DNA of 64,000 nucleotides from Roseibium sp. HPY-6 (lineage in GTDB: Bacteria; Pseudomonadota; Alphaproteobacteria; Rhizobiales; Stappiaceae), in contig NZ_JBEWCD010000002.1 of assembly GCF_040530035.1 (NCBI RefSeq), forward strand, positions 2,525,793-2,589,792, written 5' to 3'. Below are positions 34,507 through 43,230 of this stretch, one piece after another (the stretch's first letter is position 1; each line of letters starts with the position of its first letter). A program made the translations under genes and the position numbers. The notes below the pieces were generated by a model. It saw only the letters and a program-made list of their open reading frames with translations, was not told the DNA's origin and ran no database searches.

Positions 34507-35583
34507 TCACTGTGTCAGGAAGGTCAAAATCTCCGTCAGGATACGATCGTGCTGTGCGACCCGCTCGGCATTGCCTTTGATACAGACGATTTCGTCACCC
34601 GGCTCGTGCTCCTTCAAAATGTCGAAGCCGTCCGGCTTGCACACGCCCATGAAGTCGAAGTGTCCGGCGCCTTCGAGTTCCAGGTGCGTTACGGAATCTG
34701 CCGGCAAGGCAGCCGCAAGTGCCCGCGACTCGACGTCCTGGTCCAGCATATCGGCGCGGCCCGACCCCAGCACGAGAATGGGCGTTTCAATCTGTTGAAG
34801 GCTCTTGCGGGAAAAGACCGGCGTGCCGCCAAGATCGAGGCTGATGACTTTCCGAATGCGCTCGTCCTTTCGCGACGCTGCCATTTCAACCCGGTCAGCT
34901 TCTGTTTCTGCGACGGACCAGCCCCTGAGCACCTCACAAACGACGAGGGTCGGTTCGCTTCCGCAAACGTTTTGATATCGTGCATTGTCGAATTCTGCAC
35001 CGGCCAGAAACATCACGGTGAATCCACCCAGCGAATGGCCGGCCGCAAAAATTCTGCTTCTGTCGATGCGGGGACCATAAGTATCGTCTTGAAGGAGATG
35101 TGAAATCAGGCGGGAAACATCGACTGGCCGATCCCACAACTCCCGTGCCTGGGAGGGATCGCGCAAAAATGTGCTGGTGCCTGGATGGTTGATCATCGCA
35201 ACGATATAGCCGCGGCGCGCCAGTTCCGAGGCGAGCCAGGCCTGGTTGAACGTGTTGCCGTACATGCCATGCGAGACAACGAGCAGAGGAAACTGTCCCT
35301 CTGCCATGACCGCATCCCGATCGGCCGGCGCCATTTGCCAGACTTTACTCTTGTCGGCGCGAACGTGCCTGTCTGGTGTGGTGGAGGGAAACCAGATGTC
35401 TCCGGAAAGAGGCCGATCGCTCCGTTTATCTTTCACGGTGATATCGGCAACGCCCGGCCCATAAGAAAGTGGCGTGTTTTCCAGGGCAGTGAGGTCGCCG
35501 CTGACGGCGAACGCCAAGGCAAGTGTGAGAGAAAGCACTATTGTCTTACGAAAGCTGGCAAGACGGTTGACTGCAATAGGCAT
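34507..35583 (-). CDS. exported alpha/beta-hydrolase (PAF-acetylhydrolase/dienelactone hydrolase-like)
   Basis: The 358-residue protein has a signal peptide (about residues 1-30, with VLSLTLALAFAVSGD). Its alpha/beta hydrolase fold carries the nucleophile elbow GHSLGG (Ser184) and the oxyanion-side motif VVSHGMYGN near residue 103. A late GAGHFDF supplies the catalytic His. The form resembles platelet-activating-factor acetylhydrolase-like esterases; the substrate is unknown. ATG 35583 has GGAGGT upstream. It is divergent from the membrane AraC gene, with an inverted repeat between them, so it is probably that regulator's target. Confidence 0.82.
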   Translation of the reverse strand: MPIAVNRLASFRKTIVLSLTLALAFAVSGDLTALENTPLSYGPGVADITVKDKRSDRPLSGDIWFPSTTPDRHVRADKSKVWQMAPADRDAVMAEGQFPLLVVSHGMYGNTFNQAWLASELARRGYIVAMINHPGTSTFLRDPSQARELWDRPVDVSRLISHLLQDDTYGPRIDRSRIFAAGHSLGGFTVMFLAGAEFDNARYQNVCGSEPTLVVCEVLRGWSVAETEADRVEMAASRKDERIRKVISLDLGGTPVFSRKSLQQIETPILVLGSGRADMLDQDVESRALAAALPADSVTHLELEGAGHFDFMGVCKPDGFDILKEHEPGDEIVCIKGNAERVAQHDRILTEILTFLTQ

Positions 35584-35661
35584 GGGACCTCCGGTAACGA
35601 TTGAAACGATGCTTACCTGTGGTCTCAACACGACTGTTGACAATTGGTGGAGCAGCCGTGC

Positions 35662-35689
35662 CCTGTCCTTAAACGTGATAAAGGACAGG
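35662..35689. promoter_or_regulatory. 9-bp inverted repeat, likely operator of the hydrolase/AraC pair
   Basis: CCTGTCCTT (35662-35670) and AAGGACAGG (35681-35689) are exact complements separated by 10 nt. The site lies in the 138-nt divergent gap, 78 bp from the hydrolase start and 32 bp from the AraC start. It is well placed for a dimeric regulator. Confidence 0.65.
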
Positions 35690-35721
35690 ACAGTCTCGCC
35701 AATCAGCCTTCGCACGCCGTA

Positions 35722-36759
35722 ATGATCAGTATCCCGGTATCCTTTTTGCTCTCTGTTGTATTCCTGGGTCTTGGCCTGGCGGCCTTGATGTGGCGCTCCC
35801 TGCCGGCTCTCTCGAGGGGGCTTTTCGCGGGTCTCTTTGTCCTGCTTGCCATCGAGGCGTCTCTGGTGGGATTGCGGTTTGCGTATGGTATCTTCGATTT
35901 TCTCACTCTTCAGCGTGTGTTGCCTGTCTGGATAGCCCCAACGCTTTACCTGGCCTTTGCCGCGCTCACCGTGCCTGTATCCAAAGCCAAAAGGCTGATC
36001 CTCTTGAGCGGGGGTGTCGCCGTCCTGTTCTCATTTGCGGTAATGTTTCCGCTTCCGGTCGACGGATTTGTGGATGGCATAATCGGACTGAGTTTTGCGA
36101 TTTACTGTTTCGCGTTGGTTCTGATCTGGTCGGGCGGTCCTGATCGGATGTCGCAGATACCAACCGGCCAGAGCGGGTTTGTTTTCAGGCTGCTGGCCAT
36201 TGCAATTCTCGCTATGGCGGCATCGTTGGCGACGGACATCTGGATCGCGCTTCTATTTGCCCAGCAGATGCAGGAGAGCGCATCGCTTTTGATTTCTTAT
36301 GCGAGCCTTGCGTTTTTGCTGGCAGCGCTCGCACTTGCCGTCATGACGCTGCGCCGGAAATCGCCACGGCGTCAATCGACAGCCAAACCGCGTGGGACCC
36401 CTGAAAAGGAAGCGCTTGTCGAAAAGGCGCGCAGGATCCTCACCGAGCAGCGGCTTTTTTGTGATGCATCGCTGTCACTGACGCGGCTCGCCCGGCGCAC
36501 GGGGACACCGGACAGGGAGTTGTCGCTCGCGATAAATGATGTTGCCGGCATGAATGTCAGCCAGTTTGTAAACCGGGCAAGGCTGGACGAAGCCGCACGA
36601 TTGCTGAGCGAAACGGATAAACCTGTTACCCGCATCCATGAAGAAGTGGGGTTCCTGACGCGCTCGAATTTCTACCGGGAATTTCAACGTCAGTTCGGTG
36701 AAGCGCCGGGTGCTTACCGAAAGAAAGCTCATTCCTCTTCGGCGAGCAATTCCAGGTAA
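35722..36759 (+). CDS. membrane-anchored AraC family regulator
   Basis: The 345-residue protein has about seven hydrophobic segments from residue 3 to about 215, then a basic linker and a C-terminal AraC-type double helix-turn-helix. The first helix pair is around LSLTRLARRTGTPDRELSLAI and the second around ITRIHEEVGFLTRSNFYREFQ (located only approximately), ending in FGEAPGAYRKK. This plan, a polytopic sensor fused to AraC, suggests that it reads a membrane or periplasmic signal. ATG 35722 is chosen because it starts the first helix. Its end overlaps the opposite-strand gene by 31 bp. Confidence 0.85.
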   Translation: MISIPVSFLLSVVFLGLGLAALMWRSLPALSRGLFAGLFVLLAIEASLVGLRFAYGIFDFLTLQRVLPVWIAPTLYLAFAALTVPVSKAKRLILLSGGVAVLFSFAVMFPLPVDGFVDGIIGLSFAIYCFALVLIWSGGPDRMSQIPTGQSGFVFRLLAIAILAMAASLATDIWIALLFAQQMQESASLLISYASLAFLLAALALAVMTLRRKSPRRQSTAKPRGTPEKEALVEKARRILTEQRLFCDASLSLTRLARRTGTPDRELSLAINDVAGMNVSQFVNRARLDEAARLLSETDKPVTRIHEEVGFLTRSNFYREFQRQFGEAPGAYRKKAHSSSASNSR

Positions 36760-37592
36760 AGCTCCGCAAAGCCGCCGAGAAGCTCATAGCAAAGGATGAC
36801 TTCACGATCGTTCGGATCCCAGAAGGCGTTGTCTTCCTGGCACTCGGACGCTCGAAACGTAACGTTTTCCGGTAGGTCATAGAAGGTGTCGAGTTCGTCA
36901 GCGACCATTTCGAGCAGCGCGTTTTCCCGAAGTGAGGTGGCCAGTGTGCGCAACTCGGCAGGAGCATCGTCATATTCAATGCTGATTTTGCCTGCCGGTG
37001 TATCCTGATCCCGCACGAAAGGATCGGTGACATATTCCCAGGAATCCGCGGCCTGCTCATAGTCGATCGCACAGGTCTCGATGCGGTCGTCCGGCAGCGC
37101 GAGTTCTTCGGCAAGGTCCAGAAAGGCTTCTTCGTCCGCGCCCACCATCATGCACAACATGCGATAGCCGCGCTGCTGGTCCAGATCGTGAGAATCGTAA
37201 AAGACCAGTGCGTCATAGTCCTCTTCGGACATCAGGAACCAACCCGTCATCGCGTGATAAAGGTAAAGATCCATGTTGTCCGTATCGGCCGCGAGCATCG
37301 ATATCGTCGCCAGATTGTCGACGGCGTCTTCTTCCTGGGCGAGAACGGGGAGTTCGAGTTCGGAGACAAGCATGTGCCCGCCTTCGTGATAAATCACAAA
37401 AAGCGTATTGCCGGCCACGAACTCAAGCAGTTCTTCGCGCAGATCCGGCTCCAGGTCTTGAAGCCGTTCCTCAAGGCCGGGATAAGCTGGTGCGTCGTCC
37501 TGCGCTATCGCTGGAGCCGCGTATGGCACCGCACTGATCGCCAATGTCAAAAACACGCCAACCGCGATAAAGAGTTTGATTGTCGGGGCCAT
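36729..37592 (-). CDS. exported DUF4344-type putative metallopeptidase
   Basis: The 287-residue protein has a signal peptide ending near AIA (residue 30) and a zinc-protease-like motif HEGGH at residues 69-73. It is acidic, with many Glu and Asp, and has a few cysteines in the second half (CMMVG, ETCAID, SECQED, ILCYEL). These features match the DUF4344 family, whose activity is inferred rather than shown. A further metal ligand cannot be assigned. It converges on the AraC gene with a 31-bp overlap of coding ends. Confidence 0.78.
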   Translation of the reverse strand: MAPTIKLFIAVGVFLTLAISAVPYAAPAIAQDDAPAYPGLEERLQDLEPDLREELLEFVAGNTLFVIYHEGGHMLVSELELPVLAQEEDAVDNLATISMLAADTDNMDLYLYHAMTGWFLMSEEDYDALVFYDSHDLDQQRGYRMLCMMVGADEEAFLDLAEELALPDDRIETCAIDYEQAADSWEYVTDPFVRDQDTPAGKISIEYDDAPAELRTLATSLRENALLEMVADELDTFYDLPENVTFRASECQEDNAFWDPNDREVILCYELLGGFAELYLELLAEEE

Positions 37593-37855
37593 GGGTCCAG
37601 CTCGCGAATTCGTATCTTGCCGATACTCATCGGCATTAGGTGTCAGTCTCGAAGACTATGTCCAACGGTGTTTCAATTCCATTAGCGTCCTCGTGTCATG
37701 GCGTATAACCTCGGCGTCTTGTGAAGCGACATGAAATTGTCATGGGTCAGCCCCCTTGCGGGCGCGGCGGCGCACCGTTATTAAGGCCGCGAAATTTCTG
37801 AAATTCCGGGCGCGGCAAGGGGCCGGCGCTCCATCGAGACAAGAAAGACGAAACC
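37593..37855. other. intergenic region upstream of ndk
   Basis: This 263-nt gap carries the divergent promoters of the metallopeptidase gene and ndk. It contains GC-rich stretches (CCCCCTTGCGGGCGCGG near 37749-37765) that can fold, and AATTTCTGAAATT at 37793-37805. No open frame is convincing. Confidence 0.35.
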
Positions 37856-38278
37856 ATGGCGATTGAACGCACGTTTTCCATGATCAAGCCGGATGCCACC
37901 AAACGCAACCTGACGGGTGCGATCACCGCAAAGCTGGAAGAAGCTGGCCTTCGGGTGGTTGCTTCACGGCGTGTCTGGATGTCCCTGCGTGAAGCCGAAG
38001 CATTCTATGCGGTTCACAAGGAACGTCCGTTCTTCGGTGAACTGACTGAGTTCATGTCCTCCGGTCCGACCGTTGTACAGGTTCTGGAAGGCGAAAACGC
38101 AATTGCCAAGAACCGTGAAGTCATGGGTGCAACCAACCCGGCAGAAGCCGCCGAAGGCACGATCCGCAAGGAATACGCTCTGTCGATCGGTGAAAACTCA
38201 GTTCACGGTTCGGACGCGCCTGAAACGGCGGCAGAAGAAATCGCGTTCTGGTTCTCCGGTACTGAACTCGTCGGCTGA
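37856..38278 (+). CDS. ndk: nucleoside diphosphate kinase
   Basis: Ndk equilibrates nucleoside di- and triphosphates through a phosphohistidine. The 140-residue sequence starts [14 protein letters not shown] and has the active-site motif NSVHGSD with the catalytic His near residue 117. It is complete and typical. A strong terminator follows. Confidence 0.98.
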   Translation: MAIERTFSMIKPDATKRNLTGAITAKLEEAGLRVVASRRVWMSLREAEAFYAVHKERPFFGELTEFMSSGPTVVQVLEGENAIAKNREVMGATNPAEAAEGTIRKEYALSIGENSVHGSDAPETAAEEIAFWFSGTELVG

Positions 38279-38302
38279 AACTGCTGAAAACTGTCATTCG
38301 GG

Positions 38303-38333
38303 AAGCCGGTCCTTTGGGCCGGCTTTTCTTTTC
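38303..38333 (+). terminator. rho-independent terminator of ndk
   Basis: AAGCCGGTCC and GGGCCGGCTT pair over 10 bp (one G-U) around TTT, followed by a T-rich tail. Confidence 0.88.
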
Positions 38334-38450
38334 TTTTCTGAAACACTGTCCTGATACATCCAGATACAAATTCTTACCAATTGACGGCTGCGGTGCGTGA
38401 GCGAAGCCATCATATTGGCGCGGTCGTGGTGCTGGAATCAGGAGAACACA

Positions 38451-39566
38451 ATGCGTTTAACTCTGGCGCTCGCAGGCGCCCTGATTGCATTACCGGTCGC
38501 AGCACACGAAACGACTGCGTCCCTTGGCGGAGAAGAACCGCTTGAACACAAACACATGGCAGATGAGATCTGGGATATCCTCCTGCCGCAGGCCGAAGCA
38601 AGCGCGGACATTACCGTGGACGGCAATACGCGTCGGATCCGCGCCAATGGGTACCCGGACAAAGCACCCGGGCAATTTCCAAACCGCAACAATCCGCACG
38701 CCATTTCCAAAAAGAACTACAATCTGAAGGTACCGCTCAATCCACGCAAAAGGGGCGGGGCAAAGGATGCGCAGGGATCTGTTTTCGGCATAGCGATCAA
38801 TGGTGTCGTGATGGACCCGGGAACGGCCGAGTACTGGCAGAACAATCGCCGGTCGGGATGGAATTACGAGGCGCTGGGCGGCGCCTGCAAGCTTGGTCTC
38901 GACAAGTACAACGCTCACGTCCAGCCCGATGGAACTTATCATTACCATGGCATTCCAACCGGCGTTGTCGCGGCCAGCGGTGGCCGTTCGGTGCCCGCGA
39001 TGATTGGCTTTGCAGCCGACGGCTTTCCGATTTACGGCCAATACGGATATTCGGATCCGGAACGTAAATCCGCGATGAAAAAGCTGAAGAGCAGTTACCG
39101 GATCAAGAATGGCAATCGTCCGGACGGTCCGGGTGGACGCTATAATGGCAAGTTCACGCAGGATTGGGCGTTCGTTGAAGGTGCCGGCGACCTTGACCAG
39201 TGCAATGGCCGGTTCGCGGCCACGCCAGAATATCCGGATGGGACCTACCATTATATTCTCACGGACACGTTTCCGTTCATTCCGCGTTGCTGGATGGGAA
39301 ATCCGGACGCCAGCTTTACGCGGTTGAAGGGACGCGGTCAGCGGCGAGGAAACCTTGAGGAAGGACAAAGCGGACCGGCGATCGACTTTGCGGCGTTCCA
39401 GAACAATGCGGAAATCGCGGCGCAGGTCATTCAGGTTCAGGGTGGCCACCCACCGCGGATGCGCCGCGGCGGCCCGCCACCGCGACACGACCAGCGCGGT
39501 CCGCGCCAGCAGCGAGGCGGGCAGGGCGGTGGCCAAGGGGCCCGTTCGCCCTGTAGCGGCAGCTGA
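38451..39566 (+). CDS. exported YHYH domain protein with Gly/Arg/Gln-rich tail
   Basis: The 371-residue protein has a signal peptide (MRLTLALAGALIALPVAAHE). The YHYH domain is marked by DGTYHYHGIPTG near residue 165, and a second copy-like motif, DGTYHYILTDTFPFIPRCWMG, lies near residue 265 (given only as location). His and Tyr clusters suggest metal binding. The last 50 residues are low complexity, rich in Arg, Gly, Gln and Pro, with a final Cys. The family is uncharacterised. ATG 38451 has AGGAG 7 nt upstream. It is followed 113 nt later by the molybdopterin oxidoreductase gene. Confidence 0.82.
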   Translation: MRLTLALAGALIALPVAAHETTASLGGEEPLEHKHMADEIWDILLPQAEASADITVDGNTRRIRANGYPDKAPGQFPNRNNPHAISKKNYNLKVPLNPRKRGGAKDAQGSVFGIAINGVVMDPGTAEYWQNNRRSGWNYEALGGACKLGLDKYNAHVQPDGTYHYHGIPTGVVAASGGRSVPAMIGFAADGFPIYGQYGYSDPERKSAMKKLKSSYRIKNGNRPDGPGGRYNGKFTQDWAFVEGAGDLDQCNGRFAATPEYPDGTYHYILTDTFPFIPRCWMGNPDASFTRLKGRGQRRGNLEEGQSGPAIDFAAFQNNAEIAAQVIQVQGGHPPRMRRGGPPPRHDQRGPRQQRGGQGGGQGARSPCSGS

Positions 39567-39679
39567 CGTTCAAGTCAGATAGGCGAAATGGAAGGGAGGC
39601 GCTTGACGGCGTCTCCCTTTGTTTTCCATAAGGCTTGGCCCTATTTTGAAATGCACGCCTGTTCCCGATTGGACGTTGT

Positions 39680-41779
39680 ATGAACCAGCCGACACCAAAG
39701 AGCACCTTTTCAACCTGTCCACACGATTGCCCCTCGGCATGTTCGGTCGACGTGCACTTTTACCCGCATGGCGATGTGCGGCGGCTCAACGGGGCACGCG
39801 ACAACACCTATACGGCCGGTGTCGTCTGCGCCAAGGTCGCCCGCTATCCGGAGCGGCTTTATCATCCGGATCGGCTGCTGACGCCGCTGCGCCGGGTCGG
39901 TAAGAAGGGCGAAGCACGGTTTGAGGAGATCTCCTGGGACGCCGCGCTCGATCTGGTTGCAGAAAAGTTTCTGGCAATTGAGGCTGAATTCGGCGCGCAA
40001 AGCATCTGGCCTTATTATTACGCTGGTACGATGGGACAGGTGCAGCGGGACAGTATCCACCGGCTTCGCCACGCCAAGGGCTATTCGCGCCAGTTCGACA
40101 CATTTTGCACCAACATGGCCTGGACAGGATTCACCGCCGGTACCGGCAGGTTGGCCGGGCCAGATCCTCGTGAAATGGCGCAATCGGACCAGATCGTCAT
40201 CTGGGGAACGAACCCGGTCTCAACGCAGATCAATGTCATGACCCATGTCACCGCCGCCAGAAAGAAGCGCGGTGCGCGGGTGATCGTCGTCGATGTGTAT
40301 GAAACCGAAACAATGAAACAAGCCGATATCGGCGTGGTTCTGAAGCCCGGTACGGATGCAGCGCTGGCCTGTGCCATCATGCATGTGCTTTTTCGCGATG
40401 GTTTCGCCGACTGGGACTATCTGAACCGCTTCACCGATTGCCCGAAGGAGCTTGAAGCGCATCTTAAGACCAGAACGCCGGACTGGGCTGCCGAAATCAC
40501 CGGACTTGACCCGACGCTGATCGAAACGGTCGCCCGGCATATCGGTGAAACGAAAAAGACGTTTTTCCGTCTGGGATACGGGTTCACGCGCTCACGCAAC
40601 GGCGTTGTCGGCATGCACGCGGCGGCCTCGATCGCCTGTGTCATCGGTTCCTGGCAGTATGAGGGGGGCGGTGCGTTCCACAACAATGGTGGTATCTATC
40701 ACTTCAATAAGGAAATGATCGAGGCGACGTCGCTGAAAGACCCATCCGTACGCGCGCTCGACCAAAGCCAGATTGGCCGGATCCTGACTGGTGACCCGGC
40801 AGCGTTGCTTGGCGGTCCGCTGGTGAAAGCGATCCTGGTTCAGAATACGAACCCGGTGTCCGTTGCGCCCGAACAGGAACTGGTCAAGGAGGGATTTGCG
40901 CGCGAGGACCTCTTCACCGTGGTCCACGAGCAATTCATGACCGAGACCGCGCAAATGGCGGATATCGTTTTGCCGGCAACGCAGTTCCTGGAACATGACG
41001 ACATTTACAAGGGCGGTGGACACCAATATATCTCGCTCGGGCCGAAAGCCGTCGAACCGCCGGAAGGACCGCGGGAAAACCTATTTGTAATCAACGAGAT
41101 CGCAAAGCGCGTTGATTCAAAGTCTCACCCGGGTTTCGACATGTCCGCGCGAGACCATATCGACTGGTTGCTGCAGAACTCAGGCCAGGGATCATTCGAT
41201 GAACTGTATTCGGAAAAATGGCGCGACGTTCAGCCGGATTTTGAAACGTCGCACTTTTTGAATGGCTTTGGTCACAGTGACGGCAAGTTCCATTTCAAGC
41301 CTGCCTGGGGCAAGACCTTTTCGCCGAACAAACCCGACGGCGACACCGTCTTTGGGCCTTGCAGCGAGATGCCGGAATTGCCGGATCAGTGGGATGTGAT
41401 TGAACTGGCCGATGAGGACCATCCACTGCGGCTTGCTACGTCGCCATCCCGGTCTTTCCTGAACACCACATTCAACGAAACCGAGACGTCGAAAAAGAGG
41501 GAAGGCCGTCCGGAAGTCTGGATCCGGCCCGACGACGCGGTGCGCTTTGGCATTGAAGACGGCGCGAAGGTCAAACTCGGAAACCGCCGAGGCGTCGTGA
41601 CGCTTCATGCGCGCCACGTGGAAACGGTTGCGCCCGGGACGGTCATCTCCGAAGGCATCTGGCCGAACGCGGCGTTCGAGGATGGCAGGGGGATCAATAC
41701 GCTCACCGGCGCAGACCCGGTCGCGCCCTATGGCGGCGCAGCGTTTCACGACACGGCGGTCTGGATCAAAGCCGCCTGA
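39680..41779 (+). CDS. molybdopterin-dependent oxidoreductase
   Basis: The 699-residue protein belongs to the bis-MGD (DMSO reductase) superfamily. An N-terminal [4Fe-4S] site is made by CPHDCPSAC and a fourth Cys in VVCAKVARYPERLYHPDRLL. The molybdopterin domain has DTFCTNMAWTGFTAGTG near residue 140, WGTNPVSTQ near residue 174, and QNTNPVSVAPEQ near residue 390. The C-terminal MopB domain has WIRPDDAVRFGIEDGAKV. There is no Tat signal, so the enzyme is cytoplasmic. No subunit gene is adjacent. The substrate is unknown. Rhizobial relatives are annotated as oxidoreductases near ndk. Confidence 0.88.
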   Translation: MNQPTPKSTFSTCPHDCPSACSVDVHFYPHGDVRRLNGARDNTYTAGVVCAKVARYPERLYHPDRLLTPLRRVGKKGEARFEEISWDAALDLVAEKFLAIEAEFGAQSIWPYYYAGTMGQVQRDSIHRLRHAKGYSRQFDTFCTNMAWTGFTAGTGRLAGPDPREMAQSDQIVIWGTNPVSTQINVMTHVTAARKKRGARVIVVDVYETETMKQADIGVVLKPGTDAALACAIMHVLFRDGFADWDYLNRFTDCPKELEAHLKTRTPDWAAEITGLDPTLIETVARHIGETKKTFFRLGYGFTRSRNGVVGMHAAASIACVIGSWQYEGGGAFHNNGGIYHFNKEMIEATSLKDPSVRALDQSQIGRILTGDPAALLGGPLVKAILVQNTNPVSVAPEQELVKEGFAREDLFTVVHEQFMTETAQMADIVLPATQFLEHDDIYKGGGHQYISLGPKAVEPPEGPRENLFVINEIAKRVDSKSHPGFDMSARDHIDWLLQNSGQGSFDELYSEKWRDVQPDFETSHFLNGFGHSDGKFHFKPAWGKTFSPNKPDGDTVFGPCSEMPELPDQWDVIELADEDHPLRLATSPSRSFLNTTFNETETSKKREGRPEVWIRPDDAVRFGIEDGAKVKLGNRRGVVTLHARHVETVAPGTVISEGIWPNAAFEDGRGINTLTGADPVAPYGGAAFHDTAVWIKAA

Positions 41780-41808
41780 GTCGCTCCATCGTCTGACGAA
41801 TATTCAGG

Positions 41809-41829
41809 GCACCCAGGTATTACGGGTGC
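41809..41829 (+). terminator. weak hairpin after the molybdopterin oxidoreductase gene
   Basis: GCACCC and GGGTGC form a 6-bp stem around 9 nt, followed by TTTC. It is a possible weak terminator. Confidence 0.35.
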
Positions 41830-41886
41830 TTTCAGACTTGTTGAGCGCATAGCGTGCACCCACCTGTTTTGGACAGGAGGGTCTCC

Positions 41887-42558
41887 ATGTCCATATTACT
41901 TTGGGTCTCACGGCTTGCGTTGAGCCTGTGTCTCATCCTCGGCGTACTGGCAACAACAATGCAGAAAAGCGTCGCGGAAACACTCCCAAATCAGACCAGA
42001 ATGGGAACCGGAGAGTTCCAGACAAAGTTCCAAGACAACCGCAATGTGCAACTGGAAGATCTGAATTTTTTGCCGGAAAAACTAAAGGAGCATTTGAAGA
42101 TCCGGCAGAGTTGGGAAACCCGGGATTTCAATGTGTTCTCCAGGAAAATCGAACACAAGACTTATCTTTTTGTGGTGTTGGACCGCGGCGGTGCGCATTG
42201 GACCTCAACTGCGGCTCTTGTGCGTTGGCGGGCCAGCACAGGAACACCTGAACAGCGCGTAGACTGGAAACCACTAGTGTTACCGAGTTTACAAAGAAGA
42301 GCGGATGGGTGGTCCTTCATCGCAGGTGAATTCCATTTCATTTTGCAATGGAACGATCGCCTAAACGCTCTGCAAAATACCTTTTGTGGCGGCATGCGTC
42401 CGACGCCCTGTATCAGATACTCGTCTAGCATCTCATGGACACAGCAAGAACTCACGCTGATTGAGCTCAGGCAAAGAGCAGCGAATGAGTGGTATCCGGT
42501 CTGGAAATCCGGTCGTTGGCTTGCTGATCCAAGTCTTGAAGAACTAGATCCGAACTAA
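41887..42558 (+). CDS. exported protein of unknown function
   Basis: The 223-residue protein has an N-terminal signal peptide or anchor (LLWVSRLALSLCLILGVLATT). The mature part is rich in Trp and Arg and shows no motif I recognise. It has two cysteines close together (FCGGMRPTPC near residue 165), which may form a disulphide. ATG 41887 is preceded by AGGAGGG. It lies after the molybdopterin oxidoreductase gene and is followed by a terminator that serves the opposite strand. Confidence 0.6.
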   Translation: MSILLWVSRLALSLCLILGVLATTMQKSVAETLPNQTRMGTGEFQTKFQDNRNVQLEDLNFLPEKLKEHLKIRQSWETRDFNVFSRKIEHKTYLFVVLDRGGAHWTSTAALVRWRASTGTPEQRVDWKPLVLPSLQRRADGWSFIAGEFHFILQWNDRLNALQNTFCGGMRPTPCIRYSSSISWTQQELTLIELRQRAANEWYPVWKSGRWLADPSLEELDPN

Positions 42559-42576
42559 GGTGGCAGACCGCCCCAC

Positions 42577-42609
42577 AAAAAAGCAGCGCATCCCGGAGGG
42601 CTACGCTGC
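42577..42609 (-). terminator. rho-independent terminator of the DUF983 gene
   Basis: On the minus strand GCAGCG and CGCTGC bracket an inner CCC/GGG pairing, and the stem is followed by TTTTTT. It starts about 38 nt after the DUF983 stop and lies 19 nt beyond the opposing gene's stop. Confidence 0.75.
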
Positions 42610-42647
42610 CTGGCCAGACCCGACTGAAGGTTTGGGGCTCCCGGTTG

Positions 42648-43055
42648 TCAGGTCTGGTGTTCCGTCGAGGAGGGGGGCGCATCCGCCAGGCGGCCCTCTT
42701 CGGCCTTGTAGAAATACTGGCTTGCCACGAGCCACCCCTTGAGCGGACGAAGCATGGGAATGCAGGTCAGCAGGATCAGGGGAAGGGTTGTCACCAGATG
42801 GACCCAGTAGGGGGCGGTGAAGGCAATTTCCAGCCAGATTGCAAAAGCGACAGCCGGGACACAGCCGAAGCAGATCACAAAAAAGGCCGGTCCGTCCGCC
42901 GGGTCCGCGAAACTGTAGTCCAGGCCGCAGTGGCTGCATCCCGGTTTCAGTTTCAAAAAACCGTCAAAGATCTTCCCTTCGCCGCAGCGGGGACAGCGGC
43001 CTTTGATACCAGTCTGAATAGGGGGCAGCTTTGGCCAGCTCTGTGTTGTGGTCAT
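42648..43055 (-). CDS. DUF983 family membrane protein
   Basis: The 135-residue protein has two zinc-ribbon-like pairs near the N-terminus (CPRCGEGKIF and CSHCGLDY, residues about 21-45), then two membrane helices between about residues 55 and 105. These are the marks of DUF983. Relatives are often found near cytochrome oxidase genes, but none is here. ATG 43055 is well placed. A palindrome TGATTGCAATCA lies about 80 nt upstream. Confidence 0.85.
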   Translation of the reverse strand: MTTTQSWPKLPPIQTGIKGRCPRCGEGKIFDGFLKLKPGCSHCGLDYSFADPADGPAFFVICFGCVPAVAFAIWLEIAFTAPYWVHLVTTLPLILLTCIPMLRPLKGWLVASQYFYKAEEGRLADAPPSSTEHQT

Positions 43056-43134
43056 GGACTTTCCAATCCTGATTGGCTTACAGGACTTTCCCGAAAGAAC
43101 GAGTGGACCCCATCGCTTGTAAAATGATGGGAAG

Positions 43135-43146
43135 TGATTGCAATCA
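43135..43146. promoter_or_regulatory. 12-bp palindrome upstream of the DUF983 gene
   Basis: TGATTGCAATCA is a perfect palindrome in the 175-nt gap between DUF983 and the MocR gene. A second short palindrome GAATGCATTC lies at 43157-43166. Both are plausible regulator sites, but nothing shows which protein would bind. Confidence 0.4.
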
Positions 43147-43230
43147 ATGTAAAATAGAATGCATTCAAGTCAAGCGCATTCACTGCGGCAATTTGGCATT
43201 GCCGCTAGGCGAGATGCTGTTTGAATGTTC

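Noticed and set aside
42560..42742. 60-codon plus-strand frame after the exported orphan
   Set aside because: It crosses the minus-strand terminator at 42577-42609 and then overlaps the DUF983 coding sequence antisense, and its end is low complexity.
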